DNA of 9,049 nucleotides from Gammaproteobacteria bacterium (GCA_003228965.1 QIGP01000047.1:1-9049), one strand, 5' to 3'; shown: positions 1-6,914, counted from the stretch's first letter. Translations and numbers: made by a program. Notes: generated by a model from the sequence alone, not told the origin.

Positions 1-530
1 ATCACGGGTTTGCGCTGTGCTCGCTCGTCCGGAGTCAGCGATACAGCGGTCGGATAGCGCGTTTGCCAAGCGAGCCAAACGAGCAAACTTAAGGTAAACA
101 TGCCACCCATGAGATGACCCATGACGATGAGGGGCTTTAGCAGCAGCGTGACTGTCCACATGCCCAGCATGCCCTGGAAAATGACCAAAAACACCAGCGC
201 CACCGGTACTTTGACCGGCTGAAACGGATCGTCACGCTTACGCACCAGGGCCGCGATTGCAAGACCCAGAATAAACAGGCCCAGCGTACTTGCCATGTAA
301 CGGTGAATCATTTCGCGCCAGGCTTTGCCGCTTTCTACGGGCCGTTCAGGATAAGCCTCGTTGGCTTTTTGAATGTCGTCACTAAGCTCCGGCACAAGCA
401 ACTGGCCGTAGCAGCCAGGCCAATCCGGACAACCAAGACCTGCATCGGTTAGTCGCACCCAGGCTCCACCCACAATAACGGTGAGCGCCAACAGCGTGGT
501 CAAAAGATCCGCTTGATGATAACGGCGCAC
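1..530 (-). CDS. ctaA: Haem A synthase CtaA/COX15, N-terminal part (cut by window edge)
   Basis: Membrane enzyme that oxidises the C8 methyl of haem O to a formyl group, giving the haem A used by CoxA. The first 176 codons are present. The family signature RLTDAGLGCPDWPGC is at residues 26-40 and contains the conserved cysteine pair C34 and C40. H76 (in EMIHRYMAS) and H139 (in VMGHLMGG) are 63 residues apart, the spacing of the paired haem-ligand histidines in the N-terminal half of Bacillus CtaA. Helices lie at about 9-26, 78-95, 108-130 and 134-155. I chose the GTG at 530 because it overlaps the upstream stop codon by one base (TAGTG) and has a GAGG eight bases ahead; translation is probably coupled to the SCO-like gene. 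The C-terminal half is outside the window. In related loci the haem O synthase gene cyoE/ctaB usually follows. Family assignment is secure. Confidence 0.95.
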   Translation of the reverse strand, partial: MRRYHQADLLTTLLALTVIVGGAWVRLTDAGLGCPDWPGCYGQLLVPELSDDIQKANEAYPERPVESGKAWREMIHRYMASTLGLFILGLAIAALVRKRDDPFQPVKVPVALVFLVIFQGMLGMWTVTLLLKPLIVMGHLMGGMFTLSLLVWLAWQTRYPTAVSLTPDERAQRKPV

Positions 531-542
531 TATCCAATCCTC
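530..542 (-). promoter_or_regulatory. Ribosome binding site deciding the ctaA GTG start
   Basis: GAGG (plus-strand 539-542) lies eight bases before the GTG at 530, inside the last codons of the preceding gene. It supports a non-ATG start and translational coupling through the TAGTG overlap. Confidence 0.6.
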
Positions 543-1189
543 GAAATTATAAGCAGGTGTTTTAAATCGTTGTGTATCGGTCGTGGCTCGCTGTCGCGGG
601 CAAACATCATGGTCAGATTGCCCAGTGGATCGACCAGGTAGATTTGTGATCCGGCAGCACGCCCGGAAACCTGCAAAATCTGATTGGCCAGGGCGTCACT
701 TTGAACAATGTCCATACCAGGAAACGCCGTGGTCAAATTTTCAATGTCGTTGGGTTTTTGAGAGACTATGAGCGCGCGGCTAATACGCTCAAGATATCGG
801 CCAAGTGACAAATGCACTTGACGAATAAGCACCAAAGACTCTTCACACTCGCTTCTACAATCGTTGGCAACGAAAACAAAGGCCCACTTGCCTCTGAGCA
901 GACTTGCCTCCTGCGCATCGATCAGAAAGGTCAGTTCAGGAACTTCGATTCTTTTAATGTCCAGACCGTCAATGGTCTGCCCTGGTACAATTATCAGTAT
1001 GGGTGGCTGAATCAGCTCTCCGTTCGCTTTAATCCCTTCAGGTTTCCACGGAATGGCACCAAAGTAGATGAGCCAGGCCGCCAATAGCGGCCCGAAAAAA
1101 ACCACTACCAGCGCAATAAATAACCGACGTCCGTTACGCCTCTCTTTAACCGAAACGATGTTTACGGGTGGCTTGTCGACAGAACTCAT
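530..1189 (-). CDS. SCO-like thioredoxin-fold membrane protein of the oxidase locus
   Basis: A 219-residue protein with one N-terminal membrane helix (about 22-44) after a basic cytoplasmic tail, then a domain expected in the periplasm. It resembles the SCO1/SenC fold: GKWAFVFVANDC followed by a CxxxC pair (C111, C115), and later the strand IYLVDPLGNL (183-192). Canonical SCO proteins also carry a copper-binding histidine shortly before the YLVD strand; here that stretch reads GRAAGSQ with no histidine. H206 and H211 occur only near the C-terminus. A thiol-disulfide or partial copper role in CuA assembly is therefore an inference. Genes of this type lie between SURF1 and ctaA in Pseudomonas-like loci and are usually annotated as hypothetical or as cytochrome oxidase assembly proteins. 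The ATG overlaps the SURF1 stop (ATGA) and has GAGG eight bases upstream, so the start is well supported. Confidence 0.85.
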   Translation of the reverse strand: MSSVDKPPVNIVSVKERRNGRRLFIALVVVFFGPLLAAWLIYFGAIPWKPEGIKANGELIQPPILIIVPGQTIDGLDIKRIEVPELTFLIDAQEASLLRGKWAFVFVANDCRSECEESLVLIRQVHLSLGRYLERISRALIVSQKPNDIENLTTAFPGMDIVQSDALANQILQVSGRAAGSQIYLVDPLGNLTMMFARDSEPRPIHNDLKHLLIISRIG

Positions 1190-1908
1190 GCTGATTCCTC
1201 TGAGGGTTTTGAGCGTTTAAATACAAGTACCAGGTAAAGCACAAATAATGTGATAGCCAGAGCAAACCACTGGACGGCGTAGCCCAAATGTCGCTCGGGT
1301 GATATGCCGCCTGGGCTCCACTCACGGACAAATCCGTCGTCTAGTTCCGGGTCGAGCAACAGTTGCCATGTGGCTACCGGTTGCTCCAACCACTGGGTAA
1401 TCTCGGCGTGCTGTGGATAGACCACAATGCGGGGCCATCGGCTCGATTCGCCAGCGTTACCTTCACCGAGAATTATACCAGATTGCCAAAAATGCTCCGC
1501 TCTGCCACGCAGTGTTCGTAGCCCTTCGTCAGCCACCAGACCTTGAATGTTAAGTCGCTCGCCTGACCATACGCGCCAGCCACGATTGACCATCAGCACT
1601 GTGTCGGCACTCTCAAGGCGAAACGGCGTGAGCACCTGGTAACCCGCACGCTTGTCGATTGAAAACCCGTCCATAATCACCTGGCGGGAAAAATCGAAAC
1701 TTCCCTGTACCTCTACCTCGCTGTAACGCTCGGGTGCGGTTGTCATTGACACATCGGTGACGATAGCACCTGCCGCAAACGCTTCAAGACGCAGTTTTTT
1801 TTCATCAGCACGGCCAAGTTGCCACACGCCTGAACCGCACATCAGCACGATTAACCCACCGGTTAACACGGTAAGTGGCCAGGTAAATTTTGCTCGCGTT
1901 TCGGTCAT
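1186..1908 (-). CDS. SURF1 family cytochrome oxidase assembly protein
   Basis: SURF1/Shy1 proteins bind haem A and help place it in subunit I of aa3-type oxidases. The protein has 240 residues from the chosen start. It has an N-terminal helix (about 10-28) running into the motif GVWQLGRADEKK, a periplasmic domain with RGWRVW, and a C-terminal helix after the hallmark HLGYAVQWFALA. The two-helix architecture and length match the family. The frame is open back to a GTG at 1980, but I prefer the ATG at 1908: it gives the usual SURF1 N-terminus, and the 24 extra residues look non-conserved and would include a perfect inverted repeat better explained as regulatory. No strong Shine-Dalgarno precedes 1908. 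It is the first gene of the SURF1, SCO-like, ctaA group, which is separated from coxC by the oppositely oriented DUF2909 gene and so probably needs its own promoter in 1909-2012. Confidence 0.93.
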   Translation of the reverse strand: MTETRAKFTWPLTVLTGGLIVLMCGSGVWQLGRADEKKLRLEAFAAGAIVTDVSMTTAPERYSEVEVQGSFDFSRQVIMDGFSIDKRAGYQVLTPFRLESADTVLMVNRGWRVWSGERLNIQGLVADEGLRTLRGRAEHFWQSGIILGEGNAGESSRWPRIVVYPQHAEITQWLEQPVATWQLLLDPELDDGFVREWSPGGISPERHLGYAVQWFALAITLFVLYLVLVFKRSKPSEESA

Positions 1909-1942
1909 ACCAGATCGTTGCTTTATCGCACAGATTACAAGG

Positions 1943-1966
1943 TCAGACGATGCCTTGATCGTCTGA
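1943..1966. repeat. Perfect 9-bp inverted repeat between SURF1 and the DUF2909 gene
   Basis: TCAGACGAT at 1943-1951 is exactly complementary to ATCGTCTGA at 1958-1966 with a six-base loop. It sits in the 104-bp spacer between two divergent starts (1908 and 2013). There is no T tract on either side, so it does not look like a terminator. A dyad operator for a shared regulator is possible; no known consensus was recognised. Confidence 0.55.
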
Positions 1967-2012
1967 TGATATTGCTTCACACTCGATTTTGATTTTCGGT
2001 CGGTACCCAGAC

Positions 2013-2234
2013 ATGTTTAAACTGCTTCTCGTTGTCGTGCTTTTTGTCATTCTGTATATGCTGGGCTCGGCGCTGTTCCATATGGCCAAAGGCAAAGGCG
2101 ACCCGGAGCGCGTTGTGAAAGCGCTGACTTGGCGCATCGGCCTGTCAGTAGCCTTGTTCGCACTCATCGTTGTTGCCTACTTTATGGGCTGGATTGAACC
2201 CCAGCAAGTCGAGTTCCTGCAAAAAAGCGAATGA
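2013..2234 (+). CDS. DUF2909 small two-helix membrane protein
   Basis: A 73-residue protein with two hydrophobic helices (about 3-23 and 45-64) joined by a basic loop containing GKGDPERVVKALTWRIGLS. This arrangement and the motif around ALTWRIGLSVALF match the DUF2909 (twin transmembrane protein) family found in gammaproteobacterial oxidase loci. The function is unknown; a role in oxidase assembly or stability is guilt by association. The frame extends back to a TTG at 1989, but the ATG at 2013 gives the normal family N-terminus (MFKLL). No good Shine-Dalgarno is visible before it. It is the only gene of the oxidase cluster on the plus strand, divergent from SURF1 and convergent with coxC. 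Its stop codon lies inside a hairpin that appears to end the coxC transcript on the other strand. Confidence 0.85.
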   Translation: MFKLLLVVVLFVILYMLGSALFHMAKGKGDPERVVKALTWRIGLSVALFALIVVAYFMGWIEPQQVEFLQKSE

Positions 2235-2249
2235 GTCTCTAACTCATTC
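2221..2249 (-). terminator. Rho-independent terminator of the cox operon
   Basis: Read on the minus strand, GAATGAGT, loop TAGAG and ACTCATTC form a perfect 8-bp stem (2249-2229), followed after two bases by six T (2226-2221). It lies about 130 bp beyond the coxC stop, which suits the end of the coxB-coxC transcript. The stem is AT-rich, so its strength is uncertain. On the plus strand no T tract follows, and the DUF2909 stop codon is within the left arm. Confidence 0.65.
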
Positions 2250-2380
2250 CCTACCATATCCCGGGCAATCGGCCTGACTCAACCAGAAAATGTCTCTCAG
2301 ATATAAAAGACGTTGCCAGTAGCAGGGCCTCTTGTTTTTCTGTCGCGGTTCTACTGTTAGTGCCCTTGAGCGAACGGCTC

Positions 2381-3247
2381 CTATAAAATGTAGACAAAGA
2401 TATACAACCCTAACCAGACCACGTCAACAAAGTGCCAGTACCAGGCAACGGCCTCGAAACCAAAATGATTTTCCGGGCTAAAGTGCCCTTTGAGCGACCG
2501 TATCCAAATCACCACCAACATGATCGAGCCAAGCGTTACGTGGACACCGTGAAAACCCGTGAGTAGATAGAACGTCGAGCCGTAAATGCCGGACGCCATA
2601 GTCAGGTTCAAGTCGTGGTACGCATGAGCGTATTCCATGACCTGGAAGTACAAAAAGATAAAGCCCAGTGCAAACGTCATGAACAAGCCAAGTTTGAGCC
2701 AGCGGCGGTCGTTGCGTAGCAACGCGTGATGGGCGATGGTAATGGTGACACTACTGGCCAACAACAACATTGTGTTGATCAGCGGTAGACCAGTCGGACC
2801 CATGGTTTGAAAGTCACCACCGAGGTTGCCGGGACCGTTGGTTGGCCATTCGGCTTCGTAACCTGTCCACAGCAGAAGATTGGTAAAGAAGTTATTGCCT
2901 TCACCGCCGAGCCAGGGCACGACCAACTGGCGAGCGTAAAACAGTGCGCCGAAAAACGCGGCGAAGAACATCACTTCGGACATGATGAACCAGATCATTC
3001 CCATGCGGAACGAGCCGTCTTCTTTTTCCCCGAACTTGCCCTGGAGGCTTTCACCTATGACTTGCCCGAACCAGCCAAAAATCATCCAAAGAATGCCGCC
3101 TACACCTGCGATCGTCATGAACTTACCAAGGGTGCCGCCGTTCAGCCAGGTTCCGGCTCCAAACGCCATCAGGAACAGCGAAATTGAACCGACAATCGGC
3201 CAATGGCTTCCATGAGGAACGTAATATTTTTGCGTAGCTTCAGACAT
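2381..3247 (-). CDS. coxC: Cytochrome c oxidase subunit III
   Basis: Integral membrane core subunit of the aa3-type oxidase. It binds no redox metal but stabilises subunit I and supports proton uptake. The protein has 288 residues and about seven helices. Family signatures are RMGMIWFIMSEVMFFAAFFG (81-100), with the conserved glutamate E91 that corresponds to the DCCD-reactive residue of other subunits III; GPTGLPLINT (150-159); AHHALLRNDRRW (172-183); YGSTFYLLTGFHGVHV (222-237); and HFGFEAVAWYWHFVDVVWL near the C-terminus. The ATG at 3247 follows the ctaG stop by eight bases with AGGG upstream. It is the last gene of the coxB-coxC transcription unit, and the probable terminator lies downstream at 2221-2249. 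Length and motifs are complete, so I see no sign of damage. Confidence 0.98.
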   Translation of the reverse strand: MSEATQKYYVPHGSHWPIVGSISLFLMAFGAGTWLNGGTLGKFMTIAGVGGILWMIFGWFGQVIGESLQGKFGEKEDGSFRMGMIWFIMSEVMFFAAFFGALFYARQLVVPWLGGEGNNFFTNLLLWTGYEAEWPTNGPGNLGGDFQTMGPTGLPLINTMLLLASSVTITIAHHALLRNDRRWLKLGLFMTFALGFIFLYFQVMEYAHAYHDLNLTMASGIYGSTFYLLTGFHGVHVTLGSIMLVVIWIRSLKGHFSPENHFGFEAVAWYWHFVDVVWLGLYIFVYIL

Positions 3248-3255
3248 AATAAACC

Positions 3256-3825
3256 CTAATCTCGCGTGTTCGCTGCCACCGCTGGTGGTTGCTTGGTAAA
3301 AAATGTGTACGACAATGTAATCAATTCCACGTCACCCGGTAACTCCGGATCGACGATGAAAGTTACAGGCATCAAGCGCTTTTCAGTCGCTTCAAAGGCC
3401 TGTTCGGTAAAACAAAAGCATTCCGTTTTTTGAAAATACCTGGCCGCCACTCCTGGTGCTACGCTCGGAACCGCCTGCCCTGTGGTCGGTTGCTCCAGCA
3501 TGTTTCGAGCCATGTATTCAATGGTGTACAACTTGCCTGGATGCACACTCATTTTCGTGACTACTGGCTCAAACTCCCACGCACCGTTAGCGTTCACGGA
3601 CGACATAAATTCTATCGTGACTTCCCGGCTCATGTCCGGCGCTTCCGTCACAATTGCCGCCTCAACCGACACTTTGCCATTGAGCCCCGTGATTTCACAT
3701 AAAATGTTGTACAAGGGCACCAGCAAATAGCCAAAGCCGAACATTGCCACGGCTAATACCAGCAAAGATCCCGCGAGTCGTGCGCGGCTTTGTGGCACAG
3801 GCCCTTCGATGTTCGGTTCAATCAC
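3256..3825 (-). CDS. ctaG: Cytochrome c oxidase copper chaperone CtaG/Cox11
   Basis: Inner-membrane copper chaperone that delivers Cu(I) to the CuB site of CoxA. The protein has 189 residues: a short cytoplasmic N-terminus, one helix (about 18-37) running into the family motif VPLYNILCEITGLNGK, then a periplasmic immunoglobulin-like domain. Copper residues are visible: C43 just after the helix, and C136 and C138 in KTECFCF. The segment PSVAPGVAARYFQKTECFCF is characteristic of the family. The start is a GTG at 3825, 17 bases after the small upstream ORF, with GGTGAG eight bases before it. Position between coxA and coxC is the usual one in proteobacterial oxidase operons. The C-terminal tail (KQPPAVAANTRD) is short and probably unstructured. 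Confidence 0.97.
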   Translation of the reverse strand: MIEPNIEGPVPQSRARLAGSLLVLAVAMFGFGYLLVPLYNILCEITGLNGKVSVEAAIVTEAPDMSREVTIEFMSSVNANGAWEFEPVVTKMSVHPGKLYTIEYMARNMLEQPTTGQAVPSVAPGVAARYFQKTECFCFTEQAFEATEKRLMPVTFIVDPELPGDVELITLSYTFFTKQPPAVAANTRD

Positions 3826-3839
3826 GTTGTTAACTCACC
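3825..3839 (-). promoter_or_regulatory. Ribosome binding site deciding the ctaG GTG start
   Basis: GGTGAG (plus-strand 3834-3839) lies eight bases before the GTG at 3825. No ATG in the frame fits the conserved N-terminus as well, so this site supports the GTG start. Confidence 0.55.
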
Positions 3840-3842
3840 GCA

Positions 3843-3968
3843 CTAATTGTTAAGCATGTACATGTAGACATACACGATGTATGTTACAAACACTCCAAAT
3901 GCAGTAACGCCCAGCCACAACGCGTGGCGTATTGCACCGGACCGGGCTGCGTCTTTTTCGTCTGTCAT
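3843..3968 (-). CDS. Small single-helix membrane peptide between coxA and ctaG (oxidase small assembly protein type)
   Basis: A 41-residue ORF with a charged N-terminus (MTDEKDAARSG) and one hydrophobic helix (about 16-39) rich in aromatic and beta-branched residues, ending in tyrosine/methionine repeats (YVYMYM) and LNN. It fills the gap between coxA (stop at 4002) and ctaG (GTG at 3825) on the same strand and in tight spacing, where many proteobacteria encode a very short protein annotated as a cytochrome oxidase small assembly protein. I assign it on position and topology, not on a diagnostic motif. An in-frame ATG at 3986 would add six residues (MQKRNP); I prefer 3968 because GCGGA precedes it at a usable distance. 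A structural role beside subunit I, or help during CuB or haem insertion, is inference. Confidence 0.75.
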   Translation of the reverse strand: MTDEKDAARSGAIRHALWLGVTAFGVFVTYIVYVYMYMLNN

Positions 3969-4001
3969 TGGATTCCGCTTTTGCATTATTGAACTCAATA
4001 G

Positions 4002-5582
4002 TTAGTCGATTGATGGTGGTGTTTCAAAGCTGTGATACGGCGCCGGTGACGGCAACGTCCATTCGAGGCCGTGCGAACCTTCCCACACGCGGGAACTTGC
4101 TTTTTCACCACCGCGAACACATTTAATAACGATGTACACGAGCAACAGCTGGCTGGTCCCAAAGAAGAACGCACCAATACTCGAAATCATGTTGAAATCG
4201 GTAAATTGAGTGGCGTAATCCGGAATACGTCGCGGCATACCTGCAAGCCCAAGAAAGTGCTGCGGGAAGAACGTGACGTTGACAAAAATAGCCGACATCC
4301 AAAAATGGATTTTGCCAAGTTTCTCGTCGTACAGGTTGCCAGACCACTTCGGCAGCCAGTAATACACGGCGGCAAAGATACCGAACACGGCACCAGGCAC
4401 CAGCACGTAGTGGAAGTGAGCAACGACAAAGTAAGTGTCGTGATACTGGAGATCGGCCGGCACGATCGCAAGCATCAAACCCGAAAACCCGCCAATGGTA
4501 AACAGGAACACAAAGGCTACTGCGAACAACATAGGCGTTTCAAAAGTCATGGAGCCACGCCACATGGTGGCAACCCAGTTGAAAACTTTAACGCCGGTAG
4601 GCACCGCAATCATCATGGTGGCAAACATAAAGAACAGCCCACCAGAAAGAGGCATGCCAACGGTGAACATGTGGTGCGCCCACACGATGAACGACAAGAA
4701 GGCGATACTGGCGGTGGCGTACACCATGGCCGAGTATCCAAACAGTTTCTTGCGTGCAAACGTAGGAATGACCTCGGAGACCACGCCGAACGCCGGCAGA
4801 ATCATGATATAAACCTCCGGGTGCCCGAAGAACCAGAAAATGTGCTGGAACATAACGGGGTCACCGCCACCTCCCGCGTTGAAGAAACTGGTCGCTGCAT
4901 AGTGGTCTGTGAGCAACATGGTGACGGCACCTGCCAACACAGGCATAGCCAGAATCAGAAGGTAGGCCGTAATCAACCAGGTCCAGGTGAACAGCGGCAT
5001 CTTGAGCAAGGTCATGCCAGGAGCACGCATATTCATAATGGTAACGATTACGTTAATAGAACCCATGATGGACGAAATACCCATCAAATGGACCGACAAA
5101 ATCAAGAACGGAAACGCGTTACCTGTTTGCAGCACTAACGGCGGATACATGGTCCAGCCACTCGCCGGAGCACCACCAGCCATAAACAAAGTAGAGAACA
5201 ACATAGTGAAGGCAAACGGAAGAATCCAGAAGCTCCAGTTGTTCATGCGTGGCAGCGCCATATCGGGCGCGCCAACCTGAAGAGGAATCATCCAGTTGGC
5301 AAGACCGACAAAGGCGGGCATGACGCCACCAAAAATCATGAACAAAGCATGCATGGTGGTCATTTGGTTAAAAAAGCCCGGGTCAACAAATTGCTGGCCT
5401 GGCTGGAACAGTTCGGCACGAACTACAAAAGCCATTGCTCCACCGACAAAGAACATTGACAAGGCAAAGACCAGATACATGGTGCCAATGTCTTTGTGGT
5501 TAGTCGCGTATACCCATCGGCGCCAACCTTTTACCGGGCCGTGGTCGTCGTGATGATCGTGATCTGCTGCGTGAGTCGTCAT
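4002..5582 (-). CDS. coxA: Cytochrome c oxidase subunit I (aa3 type)
   Basis: Catalytic subunit that reduces O2 to water and pumps protons. It has 526 residues, about twelve helices and a histidine-rich cytoplasmic N-terminus. All metal ligands are visible: H78 (TTMHALF) and H391 for haem a, H389 for haem a3, and H254, H303 and H304 for CuB. Y258 in GHPEVY is the tyrosine that crosslinks to H254. Proton-channel residues of the A1 oxidase class are present: D107 (GAPDMAL) at the D-channel mouth, E256 in HPEVY, and K332 (PTGVKVF) in the K channel. This marks a canonical A-family, not cbb3, enzyme. The ATG at 5582 follows coxB by 15 bases with GGAG ten bases upstream. It partners with CoxB and CoxC, encoded in the same operon, and depends on CtaG, CtaA and SURF1 from the same locus. 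Confidence 0.99.
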   Translation of the reverse strand: MTTHAADHDHHDDHGPVKGWRRWVYATNHKDIGTMYLVFALSMFFVGGAMAFVVRAELFQPGQQFVDPGFFNQMTTMHALFMIFGGVMPAFVGLANWMIPLQVGAPDMALPRMNNWSFWILPFAFTMLFSTLFMAGGAPASGWTMYPPLVLQTGNAFPFLILSVHLMGISSIMGSINVIVTIMNMRAPGMTLLKMPLFTWTWLITAYLLILAMPVLAGAVTMLLTDHYAATSFFNAGGGGDPVMFQHIFWFFGHPEVYIMILPAFGVVSEVIPTFARKKLFGYSAMVYATASIAFLSFIVWAHHMFTVGMPLSGGLFFMFATMMIAVPTGVKVFNWVATMWRGSMTFETPMLFAVAFVFLFTIGGFSGLMLAIVPADLQYHDTYFVVAHFHYVLVPGAVFGIFAAVYYWLPKWSGNLYDEKLGKIHFWMSAIFVNVTFFPQHFLGLAGMPRRIPDYATQFTDFNMISSIGAFFFGTSQLLLVYIVIKCVRGGEKASSRVWEGSHGLEWTLPSPAPYHSFETPPSID

Positions 5583-5597
5583 AGCCGTAAATCTCCG

Positions 5598-6851
5598 TTA
5601 TTCGCCGCGTAGGGCGGCCACGTCAGCTGGCATCACCACATCGCCGACGCTATTGCCTAGTGCATTTCGTACGTAAGTTACTACCGCCGCAATGTCCTCG
5701 TCGGACAAGGTGCGACCAAACGCGACCATGGCAGTACCCGGCCGTCCATTTAGTATATTGTCGATGTGTCCTTCGGCAGGACCGGTGGCAACTTCGCTAC
5801 CAGTAAGCGCCGGAAACGCGGGCGGTAACCCCGCACCACTGGCCTGGTGACAGGCCATGCAGTTAACCTGGTAAACCTCTTCACCGCGTTTCATGAGCTG
5901 AGCTTTATCCATGGCGGGCGCCATAACCGCAACTTCATCAACCATGGAACCGGCCGTCGTAACGACTTTCTCTTGTGTCATAACAGGCGTTGATGCTGCT
6001 ACTGAACCAGTCGCGCCGGGAATTGGCGAAGCCGTAGAGACCGAGGTTAAACCGTCCTGCTGACTGATTACCCATTTGGCGTAATCGGCGTCGCTTACAA
6101 CTTCAACCACGATGGGCATGAAACCGTGGCCACGCCCGCACAGTTCGGAACACTGTCCGCGGTACGTACCAATCTTGTTGGCCTTGAACCAAAGCGTGTT
6201 AATGAAGCCTGGAACAGCGTCGCGTTTGCCGCCAAGTTTAGGCACCCACCAAGCGTGAATAACGTCGTTGGCGGTAAGCTTGATCACTACCTTTTTATTC
6301 ACTGGCACGACCATTGGACGGTCGACGTTGAGCAAATAGTTTGCCACGGTGTTCACGTCAATGTTGTTGATGCCACGGCGGGCAATGTTCGATGCTTCAT
6401 CCAGTTTGGAGAAGAACTGGACGTTGTCCTCTGGATATTTGTAGTGCCAGTTCCACTGGTGGCCTGTGACTTCGACGGTGAGGTCCGCCTTTGAATTGTC
6501 TTCAAGCTTCACGAGTACTTTGGCTGCTGGAAACGCCATGACCACCAGGATAATAATTGGTATAGTGGTCCAGCCAATCTCAGCCAAAGTACTGTGCGTG
6601 AACGTGGCAGGATCTGGATGAACCGATTTGCGGTGTTTGATGATCGAATAAATCATGGCGCCGAACACAACGACTGCGATTCCTACGCAAATCCAGAAAA
6701 TGAGCATATGAAGATCGTAGATTTCCTGGCCGACATCGGTGACGCTTTCCTGAAAGTTCAGCTCCCAGGCAGCCAGCGCCGGCAAACTAATGCCCGCAAC
6801 CATCAATCCAACTGTGCGCTGAACCAAGCGCCCGACAAGTGTTGTCTTCAT
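5598..6851 (-). CDS. coxB: Cytochrome c oxidase subunit II with fused cytochrome c domain (caa3 type)
   Basis: Electron-entry subunit with 417 residues, longer than a plain subunit II because a haem c domain is fused at the C-terminus. A signal peptide ends near ALA-AW (about residue 28). Two helices (about 46-71 and 90-115) precede the periplasmic cupredoxin domain. CuA ligands are H199, C234, E236, C238, H242 and M245 (CSELCGRGHGFM); the aromatic electron-entry segment GHQWNWHY is at 130-137. A low-complexity Ala/Ser/Thr/Val linker (about 268-315) leads to the cytochrome c domain with CMACH at 331-335 and M375 as the likely axial methionine. The ATG at 6851 has GGAG eight bases upstream. 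It is the first gene of the operon; a hairpin with a T tract lies between it and the DUF2244 gene. The fused haem c probably accepts electrons from soluble cytochrome c or the bc1 complex and passes them to CuA. Confidence 0.98.
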   Translation of the reverse strand: MKTTLVGRLVQRTVGLMVAGISLPALAAWELNFQESVTDVGQEIYDLHMLIFWICVGIAVVVFGAMIYSIIKHRKSVHPDPATFTHSTLAEIGWTTIPIIILVVMAFPAAKVLVKLEDNSKADLTVEVTGHQWNWHYKYPEDNVQFFSKLDEASNIARRGINNIDVNTVANYLLNVDRPMVVPVNKKVVIKLTANDVIHAWWVPKLGGKRDAVPGFINTLWFKANKIGTYRGQCSELCGRGHGFMPIVVEVVSDADYAKWVISQQDGLTSVSTASPIPGATGSVAASTPVMTQEKVVTTAGSMVDEVAVMAPAMDKAQLMKRGEEVYQVNCMACHQASGAGLPPAFPALTGSEVATGPAEGHIDNILNGRPGTAMVAFGRTLSDEDIAAVVTYVRNALGNSVGDVVMPADVAALRGE

Positions 6852-6881
6852 CGACTGGTCTCCTATTTACAACCAGTGTGT

Positions 6882-6914
6882 AAAAAATCTGTTGTTTGAG
6901 GATTAGCCTCAAAC
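6882..6914 (-). terminator. Hairpin with T tract between the DUF2244 gene and coxB (terminator or attenuator)
   Basis: On the minus strand GTTTGAGG, loop CTAAT and CCTCAAAC form a perfect 8-bp stem (6914-6894), followed by AACAGA and then six T (6887-6882). The six-base gap before the T tract is longer than ideal, so termination may be partial. It sits 36 bp after the DUF2244 stop and 30 bp before the coxB start, where it could end the DUF2244 transcript or attenuate read-through into the oxidase genes. Confidence 0.5.

Noticed and set aside
1909..1980. N-terminal extension of SURF1 to the GTG at 1980.
   Set aside because: The added residues do not resemble SURF1 N-termini and would place the perfect inverted repeat in coding sequence; the ATG at 1908 gives the usual family start.
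1989..2012. N-terminal extension of the DUF2909 gene to the TTG at 1989.
   Set aside because: It adds eight polar residues before the first helix; family members begin at the MFKLL-type segment encoded from 2013.
4071..5138. A 355-codon plus-strand open frame opposite coxA.
   Set aside because: Its translation is a low-complexity, His/Arg/Asn-rich shadow of the coxA codon pattern; coxA on the other strand has all catalytic residues.
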